From Chloroflexota bacterium (GTDB lineage Bacteria; Chloroflexota; UBA6077; SHYK01), in assembly GCA_035652535.1 (NCBI GenBank), contig DASRDP010000161.1, positions 1-37,620 on the forward strand: a stretch of DNA of 37,620 nt, read 5' to 3'. The notes under the pieces are model-generated. The model was not told where the DNA came from, made no database searches, and was given only the letters and a program-made list of their open reading frames with translations. This document shows, piece after piece, positions 1-7,261 of this stretch (position 1 is the stretch's first letter; each line of letters starts with the position of its first letter). The position numbers and the translations under genes were made by a program.

Positions 1-83
1 GTGTTCAGCGCGCGCAGGTCGCGGTAATACGCCTCGAGCTCCGGGTTGTCTTCGACGTGGCCGTGGGGGTGCTCCTGCTTCAT
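1..83 (-). CDS. Unidentified protein, N-terminal fragment (runs off the window)
   Basis: The ATG is at 83-81 on the minus strand and 27 complete codons are visible before the window edge. The visible N-terminus is hydrophilic and carries three histidines (H5, H7, H9) in its first nine residues. A strong GGAGGAGG ribosome binding site lies about 8-15 nt upstream and overlaps the end of the amidase gene, so the two are probably co-transcribed. There is no signal peptide in the visible part. Too little is present to name a family. His-rich N-termini of this kind occur in several metal-enzyme subunits, but I do not assign one. Confidence 0.6.
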   Translation of the reverse strand, partial: MKQEHPHGHVEDNPELEAYYRDLRALN

Positions 84-100
84 GGTCCGCGAACCTCCTC

Positions 101-1066
101 CTACCCTGAGGGGTCTGGCATGGCCCCGATCTCCAGCTCCAGGTACCGAAGAATTCCATTCGCGATTCCCTCCGCCGGCAATTCTGGCCGGTTCGTCAGG
201 AGGGCGCGGTCTCCGGCGTTCGTCAAATACCCGGTTTCGATAATCGCCGCGGGCGTTCCGAGATCGATCGCGTGTTGGTACCGGCGAGTATTGAACGCGT
301 AATAGTAGATCATCCGCCGACTGATGTGGGCGTCCGAGTCGCGCGGAAGGCCTGTCGTCGTCGCGTACTCACGATACAGCGTATCGACGAACACATCGTC
401 CGCGTCGGGAATCGAGCTGAAGCCCGATCGCGCGATCTTATAGCCCGCGTAGCTGCCGTTCGCGTCGCCGTCGGCGTGGATCGCGACGAACGCGTGGGCG
501 CGATAGCGAATCGGCACCGTTGATGGAAGAAGATCGACCGCTACGCCCGCGTCCTCCAGGATCTCTTTCACCTTGTTGGCGATCAGGAGGTTCACCTCCC
601 ACTCCTGCCAGCCCCCAGCGGAGGTGCCGGGAGACAAGTTTCGGAGCTCGTACGGCACGTCGCTGGTCTTCCAGTGGCCGGCTTGAATCCCGACACGCTT
701 TTGCCCGGGTGGGTCCCATACCGGGCTGGGGGGCAATGGGTTGGAGAAACCGGACCGGAAAAGCGCAGGGCCGAGCGGGGCTGGCTCCCCATCTGGCAGC
801 GGGAACGATGGAAAGTCACCGGTCCCGTCGAAGGCTATCGGCGTCCGAGCATCGTCGGAAGCCACTGGCGTCCGCCCATCATCGGGCCAGTCGAGCGCTC
901 CCGCGGATTCCTGATGTTGCGGCGCCTCCGGAGTCGGCGCGACGCGTGGGACGACACACGCCACCACGATCGGAACCATCGCGAGGAGGACGACGAGGGC
1001 GATTCCGGCGCCAGCGCGCCCCGCGCGCGTCGCACGCGGATCGTGCTCTGCGGTGCGGGGCGTCAT
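101..1066 (-). CDS. N-acetylmuramoyl-L-alanine amidase (Amidase_3 family), membrane-anchored or lipoprotein
   Basis: A zinc-dependent amidase that would cleave the lactyl-L-alanine bond of peptidoglycan outside the membrane. Residues 20-38 form a hydrophobic export segment ending in a lipobox-like VVAC (C37). A Pro/Asp-rich linker of about 85 residues precedes the catalytic domain, which starts near residue 124. Expected zinc ligands are visible: H131 in GIQAGHW, E155 in the EWEVNL segment, and H197 in FVAIHADG. The catalytic glutamate is E277 in IIETGYLTNAGD. The ATG at 1066 has a purine-rich AGGGAAA upstream and a TATAAT box about 56 nt before it. It is divergent from recF. Family assignment is firm; anchoring by lipid rather than by a TM helix is inferred. 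Confidence 0.88.
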   Translation of the reverse strand: MTPRTAEHDPRATRAGRAGAGIALVVLLAMVPIVVACVVPRVAPTPEAPQHQESAGALDWPDDGRTPVASDDARTPIAFDGTGDFPSFPLPDGEPAPLGPALFRSGFSNPLPPSPVWDPPGQKRVGIQAGHWKTSDVPYELRNLSPGTSAGGWQEWEVNLLIANKVKEILEDAGVAVDLLPSTVPIRYRAHAFVAIHADGDANGSYAGYKIARSGFSSIPDADDVFVDTLYREYATTTGLPRDSDAHISRRMIYYYAFNTRRYQHAIDLGTPAAIIETGYLTNAGDRALLTNRPELPAEGIANGILRYLELEIGAMPDPSG

Positions 1067-1121
1067 CGAATTTCCCTGTGGTCATGAAATGTCGCGAGCA
1101 CGATCGAGTTCGCCGTCCTCC

Positions 1122-1127
1122 ATTATA
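1122..1127 (-). promoter_or_regulatory. -10 box (TATAAT) for the amidase gene
   Basis: A perfect TATAAT reads on the minus strand at 1127-1122, about 56 nt before the ATG at 1066. No convincing -35 hexamer is visible at 16-18 nt spacing. It lies in the 120-nt divergent region shared with recF. Confidence 0.5.
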
Positions 1128-1174
1128 ACGACCGGCGCTCGAAGAGGACCGACGGGGACCATCCGGCCCCACGG

Positions 1175-1180
1175 TACAAT
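1175..1180 (+). promoter_or_regulatory. -10 box (TACAAT) giving a probably leaderless recF mRNA
   Basis: TACAAT at 1175-1180 ends exactly 6 nt before the recF GTG at 1187. Transcription normally begins about 6-7 nt after a -10 box, so the mRNA would start at or next to the start codon. There is no Shine-Dalgarno sequence in between, which fits a leaderless transcript. Confidence 0.55.
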
Positions 1181-1186
1181 TTCTCT

Positions 1187-2401
1187 GTGCATCTTCAATC
1201 AGTTCAGCTCACAAACTACCGCAATTTTCGACGGTTAGCGTTAACCCTCGAAGACGGTCCGACAATTATCGAGGGGCGAAACGCCCAAGGGAAGACAAAC
1301 CTTCTGGAAGCGGTCGAGTTGCTCGCAACGACGAAGTCCGCGCGGGCGAGTTCGGACCGCGAGCTGATCAACTGGGCCATTCTCGACAGCGCACGGAACG
1401 AAGGGAATCCACTCGAAGCGTACGGCAAGATCAGCGCGATCGTTGCCCATGAGCGCGGAGACGTACGGGCAGACGTAATCCTCCGGGTCGCGGAGGCCGA
1501 TGGCGCCGCGCCCACGGTGACGAAGGCTTTTCGGCTCAACGGGGTTCCCCGACGGGCCCTCGAATTCGTGGGCGAGATCAACGTCGTCTCCTTCGCGCCA
1601 GATGACGTTGCGCTCGTGGACGGACCGCCGAGCGGGCGCCGTCGATATCTCGACGTGATGAACGCGCAGATCAGCTCGCGCTACCTGCGGACCTTGCAGC
1701 GGTATGGCAAGGTCCTGATCCAGCGAAATGCGCTCCTTCGCCGCGTCCGCGAGAACGGGCGGCCAGATTCGTCGCTGTCCGTGTGGGACGAAGAGTTGGC
1801 GAGTAATGGCGCGCTCCTGTTGCAGGAGCGAGCGCGCGCGGTTGCCGCCCTGGGCGCACGGGCGGATAGCTGGTTTCGTGATCTCGGAGGCTGGGGCCAA
1901 CACCTACAGATCACGTACCGACCGGGGATCGCCGACGGGCAAGCCGAGCCGCTCCACAACCTTCCGGCCCAGGGGGATGATGCGCTCGGTCGTATCCACG
2001 CCGCGTTTTGCAGGGCCCTGGAAGACGCCGCGCCCCGCGAGCGCATTCTGGGCATGTCCCTCGTCGGGCCCCACCGGGATGACCTCGCGTTCGTTGTCGA
2101 CGGGGTGGACCTGAATACGTTTGGGTCTCGGGGCCAGCAGCGCCTCGCGGCCCTCAGCCTCAAGCTTGCCGAGCTGGACCTCATGAGCGGGGCGACCGGT
2201 GCGCGCCCGATCCTTCTCCTGGACGATGTGCTGAGCGAGCTGGATCAACAAAAACAGGCCTCAGTGCTGCGCGTGGCCGCCGCGAGCGGGCAGACGCTCC
2301 TCACGGTGACATCCTTTGATGCCGTGCGCGATGCACTGCCGAACGCCTCGGCTCTACACTTAGAGGCGGGAGCGATCGAGCCGTTGAGGAGAGCGCGATG
2401 A
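1187..2401 (+). CDS. recF: DNA replication and repair protein RecF
   Basis: An SMC/ABC-type ATPase that acts with RecO and RecR to load RecA at gaps in single-stranded DNA. The N-terminus MHLQSVQLTNYRNF is typical of RecF. The Walker A motif is GRNAQGKT (residues 30-37), the signature region is near GSRGQQRLAALSLK, and the Walker B is ILLLDDVLSELD. At 404 residues it is somewhat longer than usual (about 360-370). Translation starts at GTG 1187, directly behind a -10 box. The stop codon overlaps the ATG of the next gene (ATGA at 2398-2401), so the two are translationally coupled. The neighbourhood is not the dnaA-dnaN-recF-gyrB arrangement. Confidence 0.95.
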   Translation: MHLQSVQLTNYRNFRRLALTLEDGPTIIEGRNAQGKTNLLEAVELLATTKSARASSDRELINWAILDSARNEGNPLEAYGKISAIVAHERGDVRADVILRVAEADGAAPTVTKAFRLNGVPRRALEFVGEINVVSFAPDDVALVDGPPSGRRRYLDVMNAQISSRYLRTLQRYGKVLIQRNALLRRVRENGRPDSSLSVWDEELASNGALLLQERARAVAALGARADSWFRDLGGWGQHLQITYRPGIADGQAEPLHNLPAQGDDALGRIHAAFCRALEDAAPRERILGMSLVGPHRDDLAFVVDGVDLNTFGSRGQQRLAALSLKLAELDLMSGATGARPILLLDDVLSELDQQKQASVLRVAAASGQTLLTVTSFDAVRDALPNASALHLEAGAIEPLRRAR

Positions 2402-2715
2402 ACTTTCTCGGAATGGGGCCGATGGAGCTCGTGGTCATCCTGGTGCTGGCGCTGGTCATTTTTGGCCCCGAGAAGCTGCCGGAGATCGCGCAACAGGTGG
2501 CCCGGGCCGTGCGCGAGGTGCGACGCCTCAGCACGGAAGTCACATCGGAAATCCAGCGCGAGCTGGAGCCCGAGCGGCCGACCACAACCCCGACGGAGTC
2601 GGTCAGCCGGCCGGCGCCGTCGCCCCCGCCGCCTGCGCCCAATGGGACGACCATTCAACGGCCTGCCCGGGCGAAGTCGCCCGCCGACGACCGCGAAATC
2701 GAGCCTCCGTACTGA
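2398..2715 (+). CDS. tatA: Sec-independent translocase subunit, TatA/TatB-like
   Basis: A pore-forming or receptor component of the twin-arginine pathway, acting in the cytoplasmic membrane. A short N-terminal helix (about residues 9-22) is followed by FGPEKLPE, the hinge motif of the TatA/B family. Next comes an amphipathic, charged helix (about 30-58) and a low-complexity Pro/Thr-rich tail. Glu10 within the membrane segment and the GPEKLP hinge resemble TatB more than TatA, so the symbol is provisional. No tatC is next to it. It overlaps the recF stop by 4 nt. A Tat substrate (ActB1) is encoded further along the window. Confidence 0.88.
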   Translation: MNFLGMGPMELVVILVLALVIFGPEKLPEIAQQVARAVREVRRLSTEVTSEIQRELEPERPTTTPTESVSRPAPSPPPPAPNGTTIQRPARAKSPADDREIEPPY

Positions 2716-2724
2716 TCGGCGGCC

Positions 2725-2739
2725 GGGCGCATCGCGCCC
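2725..2739 (+). terminator. Possible weak hairpin after tatA
   Basis: GGGCGC-ATC-GCGCCC forms a 6-bp perfect stem 9 nt after the tatA stop, with imperfect GC-rich pairing outside it. No T-run follows, so intrinsic termination is doubtful. Confidence 0.25.
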
Positions 2740-2773
2740 CGCCGGCGTTCTAGCGGGGCCACCGGGCCGATGA

Positions 2774-2779
2774 TACAAT
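2774..2779 (+). promoter_or_regulatory. -10 box (TACAAT) upstream of the BFN-domain gene
   Basis: TACAAT at 2774-2779 is preceded by TG and an A (TGATACAAT), which resembles an extended -10. It lies about 67 nt before the TTG start at 2847, leaving a 5' leader of about 60 nt. No good -35 is visible. Confidence 0.45.
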
Positions 2780-2846
2780 TGTCTGACCCCTCGCGTCCGG
2801 GGGTCGTCGCCGCTTCTGCCGCCTCGAATCCTAAGGAGCTGGGAAC

Positions 2847-3386
2847 TTGATCGAGGTATTTGTCGAAAGCATCCGTGTGAACATGGCGAATTACAAGCGC
2901 GTCGTGATGCTGAAGGAAAAAGACTCGAGCCGGTACCTTCCCATCTGGATCGGGCACTTTGAGGCGGATGCCATCGCCATTCCGATGCAAAAGGTCCCAG
3001 TCAGTCGCCCCCTCACCCATGACCTCTTGAGGCTTGCGATCACCGCGCTCGGGGCGCGACTGGAGCGCGTGGTCATCAACGACCTCGCCGACGAGACCTT
3101 CTTCGCCAAGCTCATCCTCGAACAGGACGGTCGAAGCGTGGAGGTAGACGCGCGGCCCAGCGACGCCATCGCGCTCGCTATTCGCACGGAGGTGCCGATT
3201 TTCGTCGAGGAGCGCGTACTCGACTCCGCCGGGATGGTGTTCGACGGAGAAGGCGAAGCCGAGGGCGAAGGTAAAGAGCGCGAGGAGAGCACGCCGATCG
3301 ACGAGGAAAAGCTCTCCGTCTTTCGCCAGTTCATCAATACCCTCGACATCGATGACACCGAAAAGGGCGGCGAGGGAAAGGCGTGA
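2847..3386 (+). CDS. Bifunctional nuclease (BFN/DUF151) domain protein
   Basis: The protein belongs to the BFN/DUF151 family. Some members have nuclease activity in vitro, and the domain is often of unknown cellular role in bacteria. The family core runs from residue 1 to about 130, with RYLPIWIGHFEADAIA, RPLTHDLL and ARPSDAIALAIRT as the conserved blocks. The C-terminal 50 residues are strongly acidic and low in complexity. The start is TTG 2847, supported by AAGGAG at 2833-2838 with an 8-nt spacer; no better start exists. It is followed 41 nt later by the moaD-moaE fusion gene on the same strand. The function in this organism is not predicted beyond the family. Confidence 0.9.
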   Translation: MIEVFVESIRVNMANYKRVVMLKEKDSSRYLPIWIGHFEADAIAIPMQKVPVSRPLTHDLLRLAITALGARLERVVINDLADETFFAKLILEQDGRSVEVDARPSDAIALAIRTEVPIFVEERVLDSAGMVFDGEGEAEGEGKEREESTPIDEEKLSVFRQFINTLDIDDTEKGGEGKA

Positions 3387-3427
3387 GTGGCCGAGCCCGC
3401 CGATGAGGCCGCGCGAGGCGTGAGGCG

Positions 3428-4123
3428 ATGATGCTCTCCGTGCGACTCTTCGCATCGATTCGTGAGGTCGTCGGCGCCAACACCCTCCAGATCGAGCTCC
3501 CCGAGAACGCCACCGTGGACATGTTGACGCGGGCAATCCAGGCCCGCTACCCGCAGCTCCGCGAGCTTCCAGGGGCGCGAGTCAGCGTCAACTTCGAGTA
3601 CGTCGACGCCAACCATCCCATTCGCCCGAACGATGAGCTTGCGGTCATTCCTCCGGTCAGCGGCGGCAGCGGCCATTTCGAGATCACACGAGACGAATTG
3701 ACGGCCGACGGAATCGCGAGCCTCGTCGGGTCGCCGGACTGCGGCGCCGTTACCGTATTCCTGGGAACGGCTCGGCGGATATCGCGCGGGCGAGAGGTTG
3801 AATACCTGGAGTACGAAGCGTATCCCGAGATGGCGATCCGCAAGCTCGAGCAAATCGCGGAGGAGATCCGCGAGCGGTGGGGCACGAGCCGAATCGCCGT
3901 GCGCCATCGCGTCGGGCGGGTGGATCTCGGCGAAGCGTCTGTGGCGATCGCCGTGGCGACAGAGCACCGCGCCGAGGGCTTCGCCGCCTGTCAATACGCC
4001 ATCGACCGACTGAAGGAGATCGTCCCCATCTGGAAGAAGGAAGTGTGGGTCGGCGGCGGAGAATGGATCGGGTGGGATTGCGCGGTCGACCCAATGCTGG
4101 AAGCGGCCCCTCCGCGTGGTTGA
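3428..4123 (+). CDS. Fused molybdopterin synthase, MoaD-MoaE
   Basis: A single 231-residue chain containing both subunits of molybdopterin synthase, which turns cyclic pyranopterin monophosphate into molybdopterin in the cytoplasm. Residues 1-80 are the MoaD ubiquitin-like domain, ending in the Gly-Gly (79-80) that carries the thiocarboxylate in free MoaD. Residues from about 85 onward are MoaE, with the RHRVGRVDLGE segment and the IWKKE lysines (183-184) that correspond to the active-site region. In the fusion the Gly-Gly is internal and followed directly by Ser, so function would need cleavage after it. MoaX of Mycobacterium tuberculosis is a comparable fusion. The gene follows the BFN-domain gene. 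No other Moco synthesis gene is in the window. Confidence 0.93.
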   Translation: MMLSVRLFASIREVVGANTLQIELPENATVDMLTRAIQARYPQLRELPGARVSVNFEYVDANHPIRPNDELAVIPPVSGGSGHFEITRDELTADGIASLVGSPDCGAVTVFLGTARRISRGREVEYLEYEAYPEMAIRKLEQIAEEIRERWGTSRIAVRHRVGRVDLGEASVAIAVATEHRAEGFAACQYAIDRLKEIVPIWKKEVWVGGGEWIGWDCAVDPMLEAAPPRG

Positions 4124-4132
4124 CGGTGGCCG

Positions 4133-4828
4133 CTACGACTCCTCCGCAACCCGACGGCGCGGGTCCAGCCTCCAGAGGCGGTACGAATAGGCCATAACCC
4201 CGGCCAGAAAGACGCCCACCCAGCCAACGAAGCCACCCATCAGCAGCAGCTCATTCCCGTAGAGCGCGAGAAATACGACCGATAGTCCCATAGCGATGAG
4301 CGCACGGCCGGCCATATGCTGGCTCCGCGTCCACGCGAGATCGCTCGCCAGAGTCCACGGCGTGCGCACGCCCAGCAAAGATGTTCGCTGCACGTTCCCC
4401 AAATGGTAGCTGCCCAGAATGATGAACAGGATGCCGATCTCTGTTTGCACGACCATCGCAGGAGCAGCGCCCGCGGCCATCAACACCGTGACCGCGTGGT
4501 TTCCCGAGATAGCGAGGAGACACGTCACCCATATGCCCGCCCAAATGCCGGCATACGTTTCCTCACTGATTCCCCACAGCGCACCGCGAGTCAACCGTCC
4601 CGATAGCGCCCTGGGCACGGCGGCGAATATCACGGATACGAGGCACGCAACGATCGGAAGCTGCAGCAGCGCCTGGACTTTGTACGCGTAACGATCGGGT
4701 GTACCGTTGGAGGCCCAGTGCACGGCGATCCGCGCGCCCGGCGGCAGGTGCATCCAGGCCCACATGCTCATCGCGATCATCGCCGCGACGATGGCGACGC
4801 TCGCGACGATACTCGGTCCTCGATTCAT
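4133..4828 (-). CDS. SdpI/DUF1648 family integral membrane protein
   Basis: A 231-residue protein with about six hydrophobic segments. The N-terminal helix plus the motif IAVHWASNGTPDRY (about residues 34-47) is the DUF1648 signature. The later segment LLGVRTPWTLASDLAWTR matches the SdpI core (RTPWTL followed by an Asn/Asp and Trp region). SdpI in Bacillus gives immunity to the SdpC toxin and signals to a repressor; most homologues are uncharacterised. No sdpC- or sdpR-like gene is adjacent. The ATG at 4828 has GGAG about 8 nt upstream. It converges on the moaD-moaE gene, whose stop lies 10 nt away. Confidence 0.85.
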   Translation of the reverse strand: MNRGPSIVASVAIVAAMIAMSMWAWMHLPPGARIAVHWASNGTPDRYAYKVQALLQLPIVACLVSVIFAAVPRALSGRLTRGALWGISEETYAGIWAGIWVTCLLAISGNHAVTVLMAAGAAPAMVVQTEIGILFIILGSYHLGNVQRTSLLGVRTPWTLASDLAWTRSQHMAGRALIAMGLSVVFLALYGNELLLMGGFVGWVGVFLAGVMAYSYRLWRLDPRRRVAEES

Positions 4829-4996
4829 GGATGTGTCTCCGAAGCTGGAAGATCACCGTGTGGTTACGGTTGAAGCGCAAAAGTGTAACGACTGACGCCA
4901 GGTTTTTTCTACATGTCGATCGTGGAACCAGCATCCACTAGACACAGCACGATCACAGGACCAGCCTCCTCCGGGAGTGCGTCCGGTGGTGAGGGA

Positions 4997-5002
4997 TATA
5001 AT
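4997..5002 (+). promoter_or_regulatory. -10 box (TATAAT) upstream of rsfS
   Basis: A perfect TATAAT lies about 105 nt before the rsfS ATG. No clear -35 is visible at the right distance. The roughly 100-nt leader that follows contains a CACCG-CCCG-CGGTG hairpin (5032-5045), an alternative CGCCC-GCGGT-GGGCG pairing, and no known riboswitch core that I recognise. Confidence 0.5.
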
Positions 5003-5106
5003 CCTAAGCGGGATGCTGAAGAACGCTCGGACACCGCCCGCGGTGGGCGAGTCGTGGTGCGACGCGCCCGTCGACGGACTCAGCGTGAGCGGTTGTTCGG
5101 CACCCC

Positions 5107-5487
5107 ATGCAACGGGCGAGTGAGTCGGGAGCGGCGCGACTGGAGGCACTGGACGTCGCGAAGCAGATCGTCGAGATCGCTTCAGACAAGCAGGCGAGCG
5201 ACATCGTCGTTCTCGACCTGAGACGCATCTCGCTGCTGGCGGACTACTTCGTGGTTTGCAGCGGAAGCAGCGAACGCCAGATCACCGCCATCGTCGACGC
5301 AATCATCGATTCCCTGCGGACGACCTGGCATCTTCGCCCGCTGCGCCAGGAAGGAACGCCGGCATCGGGATGGGTGCTCCTCGATTACGGCGACGTCGTC
5401 GTGCATGTCTTTGCGCCCGCTGAACGCGATTACTACCAGCTCGAGGAGCTATGGTCGCACGCGCTCCCGGTCGTTCGAGTCCAGTGA
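5107..5487 (+). CDS. rsfS: Ribosomal silencing factor RsfS
   Basis: RsfS binds ribosomal protein L14 and blocks joining of the ribosomal subunits when nutrients are low. The family pattern is clear: DIVVLDLRRISLLADYFVVCSG, then RQEGTPASGWVLLDYGDVVVHVF, and a C-terminal YYQLEELW. The length (126 residues) is normal. ATG 5107 is the best start, although no strong Shine-Dalgarno precedes it. The partner L14 is encoded in the same window (31872-32237). The following 60-residue membrane protein gene starts 17 nt after the stop. Confidence 0.93.
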   Translation: MQRASESGAARLEALDVAKQIVEIASDKQASDIVVLDLRRISLLADYFVVCSGSSERQITAIVDAIIDSLRTTWHLRPLRQEGTPASGWVLLDYGDVVVHVFAPAERDYYQLEELWSHALPVVRVQ

Positions 5488-5504
5488 CAGAAGGGATTGA
5501 GACA

Positions 5505-5687
5505 ATGGACCCAAAGCGCGAGCAACTCTTCGCCCTCGGCGTGGCGGTGGGGACGGCTTTGGGATTCGTCTTGGGCTCGCTCGTCGCGCTCCGTCTCGGA
5601 GACGACGCGGTGGACGCCCTGCGCCGGACAATCGAGCGAATCGCGGGCCACGAAGAGCGGCCCAAGTTCGAGTACCTGCTCCAGTAG
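5505..5687 (+). CDS. Small single-pass membrane protein, 60 residues
   Basis: I do not recognise a family. After a short charged N-terminus, residues 8-30 form one transmembrane helix rich in Gly and Ala. A basic/acidic amphipathic stretch (about 34-50) and a polar C-terminus follow. I prefer ATG 5505 because GAAGGG lies about 10 nt upstream. An in-frame ATG at 5451 would add 18 residues inside the end of rsfS and has no such site. It is probably co-transcribed with rsfS. Its stop lies 9 nt from the convergent oxidase gene. Confidence 0.72.
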   Translation: MDPKREQLFALGVAVGTALGFVLGSLVALRLGDDAVDALRRTIERIAGHEERPKFEYLLQ

Positions 5688-5696
5688 CCCTGTCGC

Positions 5697-7148
5697 CTAC
5701 AGCGCCAGCTTCCCCGGATTGAGCAGCCCGTTCGGGTCTAACGTCTGCTTTAGTCGCCGGAGAAGCTCCAGACCGGTGCCCAGCTCCGATGCCATGAGGT
5801 GGGATAGACGTACCCCCACGCCGTGGCAGTACTCCATCGACCCGCCCAGCTCCTGCGCGATTTGCAGGCCGAGGTCTGTTCCGCGATCGAGCTCATCCGG
5901 GGCTCGCGGATCGTCCGGAAACTGGTGCTCAAACCGCACGGAGTACAGCTCGGGCATCCCCCAAAGACCGGACGCCTTCACCGCCAGCCGACACGGAGCG
6001 AGGGCGGCCGCGGCGCGGCGGCGAAATTCGAGGATTGCCGAGACCGGCAGACTCAGGTTCACGTACGCACTCGTCCACCTCCGCACGCGATGGGTCTGCG
6101 CCACGCCCAGAGGGTCGGCGCGCCGTTCGCGAACCCAGCGCTCGGCGGAGGAATGACGCGTGTCCCAGAACTCCTGAACCTCAGTCGGATCCAGGCGAGC
6201 CCCACCGTGGCCCAGACAGATCTCGTCCGCGCGCGCCCGCTGCGCCGCCACCTCCTCGGCGAAGCCCTCGAAGGCGAGGTACATCGGCGACGGCAGGTCG
6301 ACGAGCGACCCCAGGCGGAGCGTGCCCCGGGCCGGCTCGTCCTCCTCGAAATCGATCATCGAGGGACGAAGGGCGACCGAGAACATGTCGACGACGGCGC
6401 GCAGGCCGGCCTCGAAGTTCGCGAAGCGATATCCGGACAGCTCCCGGCGCTCTGGGACAGGAAAAAGCTGAACGTCCACTTCTGTGATGACGCCAAAGAC
6501 GCCTTCCGCGCCGATGAACAGGCTCTGCAGCGAGGGGCCGACCGACGCCTTCGGCACCGCCTTCGTTCGAACCACGCATCCATCGGCGAGCACCACTTCG
6601 AGCCCGAGCACCTGGCTGCCCATGGGGCCGTACTTTCCAGCCAGATATCCGACTCCGTTGGTGGATACAGCGCCACCCACGCTGGCAATCGGCTGACTCC
6701 ACGGATCGTGTCCGACCATCAATCCATGCTCGTTGGCGGCCGCATCCAAGGCACCGAGCAAGACCCCAGGCTCCACCCGAGCGGACCGATCCTTCCGGCT
6801 GATCGACCGGATGCCATCCATGCGGCCGAGGTCGATCACGATGGAGCCTTCCAGCGGCGATGCGCCGCCCTGAACGCCCGTGCCTGAGCCGTACGGAACG
6901 ACGCAGGCTCCCAGGGTCCGCGCAACCTGCAGGGTGGCACACACGTCCGCCACGTTCCGAGGCTGCACAGCGACCAACGGAGGAGCGATGGGGCGGGAAA
7001 GGGGGAGCTTCGATTCCGCGACGCCCCAGGCGATCCCGCGATAGGCGGCGAGGGCGTTTCGATCGGCGACGATCCGTTCGTCGGGGATTTCGGCCCGAAG
7101 CGCCGCCGCGACGTCGGCTGCGAGGTCGACCACGGTGTATTGCCCCAA
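5697..7148 (-). CDS. FAD-linked oxidase, GlcD / D-lactate dehydrogenase type
   Basis: A flavoprotein of the PCMH-type (VAO) fold, likely oxidising a 2-hydroxy acid such as glycolate or D-lactate. The FAD-binding region has VVPYGSGTGVQGGASPLEG (about residues 83-101) and later SVGGAVSTNGVGYLAGKYG and IGAEGVFGVITEV. The C-terminal FAD-oxidase domain ends with LDPNGLLNPGKL, a hallmark of this group. The length (483) is typical. The start read here is TTG 7148, with a TAGAAT -10-like box about 30 nt upstream and no clear Shine-Dalgarno. The substrate cannot be decided from sequence. No glcE or glcF gene is adjacent, so it probably acts alone. Confidence 0.88.
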   Translation of the reverse strand: MGQYTVVDLAADVAAALRAEIPDERIVADRNALAAYRGIAWGVAESKLPLSRPIAPPLVAVQPRNVADVCATLQVARTLGACVVPYGSGTGVQGGASPLEGSIVIDLGRMDGIRSISRKDRSARVEPGVLLGALDAAANEHGLMVGHDPWSQPIASVGGAVSTNGVGYLAGKYGPMGSQVLGLEVVLADGCVVRTKAVPKASVGPSLQSLFIGAEGVFGVITEVDVQLFPVPERRELSGYRFANFEAGLRAVVDMFSVALRPSMIDFEEDEPARGTLRLGSLVDLPSPMYLAFEGFAEEVAAQRARADEICLGHGGARLDPTEVQEFWDTRHSSAERWVRERRADPLGVAQTHRVRRWTSAYVNLSLPVSAILEFRRRAAAALAPCRLAVKASGLWGMPELYSVRFEHQFPDDPRAPDELDRGTDLGLQIAQELGGSMEYCHGVGVRLSHLMASELGTGLELLRRLKQTLDPNGLLNPGKLAL

Positions 7149-7178
7149 GAAGATGGGCGCGTGCGCGCCCCGACTCGG

Positions 7179-7184
7179 ATTCTA
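7179..7184 (-). promoter_or_regulatory. -10-like box (TAGAAT) for the FAD-linked oxidase
   Basis: TAGAAT reads on the minus strand at 7184-7179, 30 nt before the TTG start. No -35 is recognised. It lies in the divergent region with the cytochrome c gene. Confidence 0.35.
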
Positions 7185-7237
7185 CCACGCCCCTCGAAGG
7201 CCGCCGTCGCCGGTAGCGGATGGTCTCGCATCCCTGC

Positions 7238-7243
7238 TATAAC
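7238..7243 (+). promoter_or_regulatory. -10-like box (TATAAC) upstream of the lipoprotein cytochrome c
   Basis: TATAAC at 7238-7243 is 18 nt before the ATG at 7262, with GGAGG (7252-7256) in between at a 5-nt spacing. The arrangement fits a very short leader. No -35 is clear. Confidence 0.4.
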
Positions 7244-7261
7244 AGTGCCCCGGAGGTTTGG

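Noticed and set aside
4895-4912. TTTTTT run in the gap before rsfS, considered as a terminator
   Set aside because: No GC-rich stem directly precedes it; only a loose GTTAC/GTAAC pairing about 10-40 nt upstream.
4853-5149. Minus-strand 98-codon frame in the sdpI-rsfS gap
   Set aside because: Its translation is low-complexity with no ribosome binding site, and it covers the likely rsfS promoter and leader.
5465-5490. GTTCGAGTCC, resembling a tRNA T-loop
   Set aside because: The flanks cannot form a 5-bp T-stem, no acceptor or anticodon arm is present, and it lies inside the end of rsfS.
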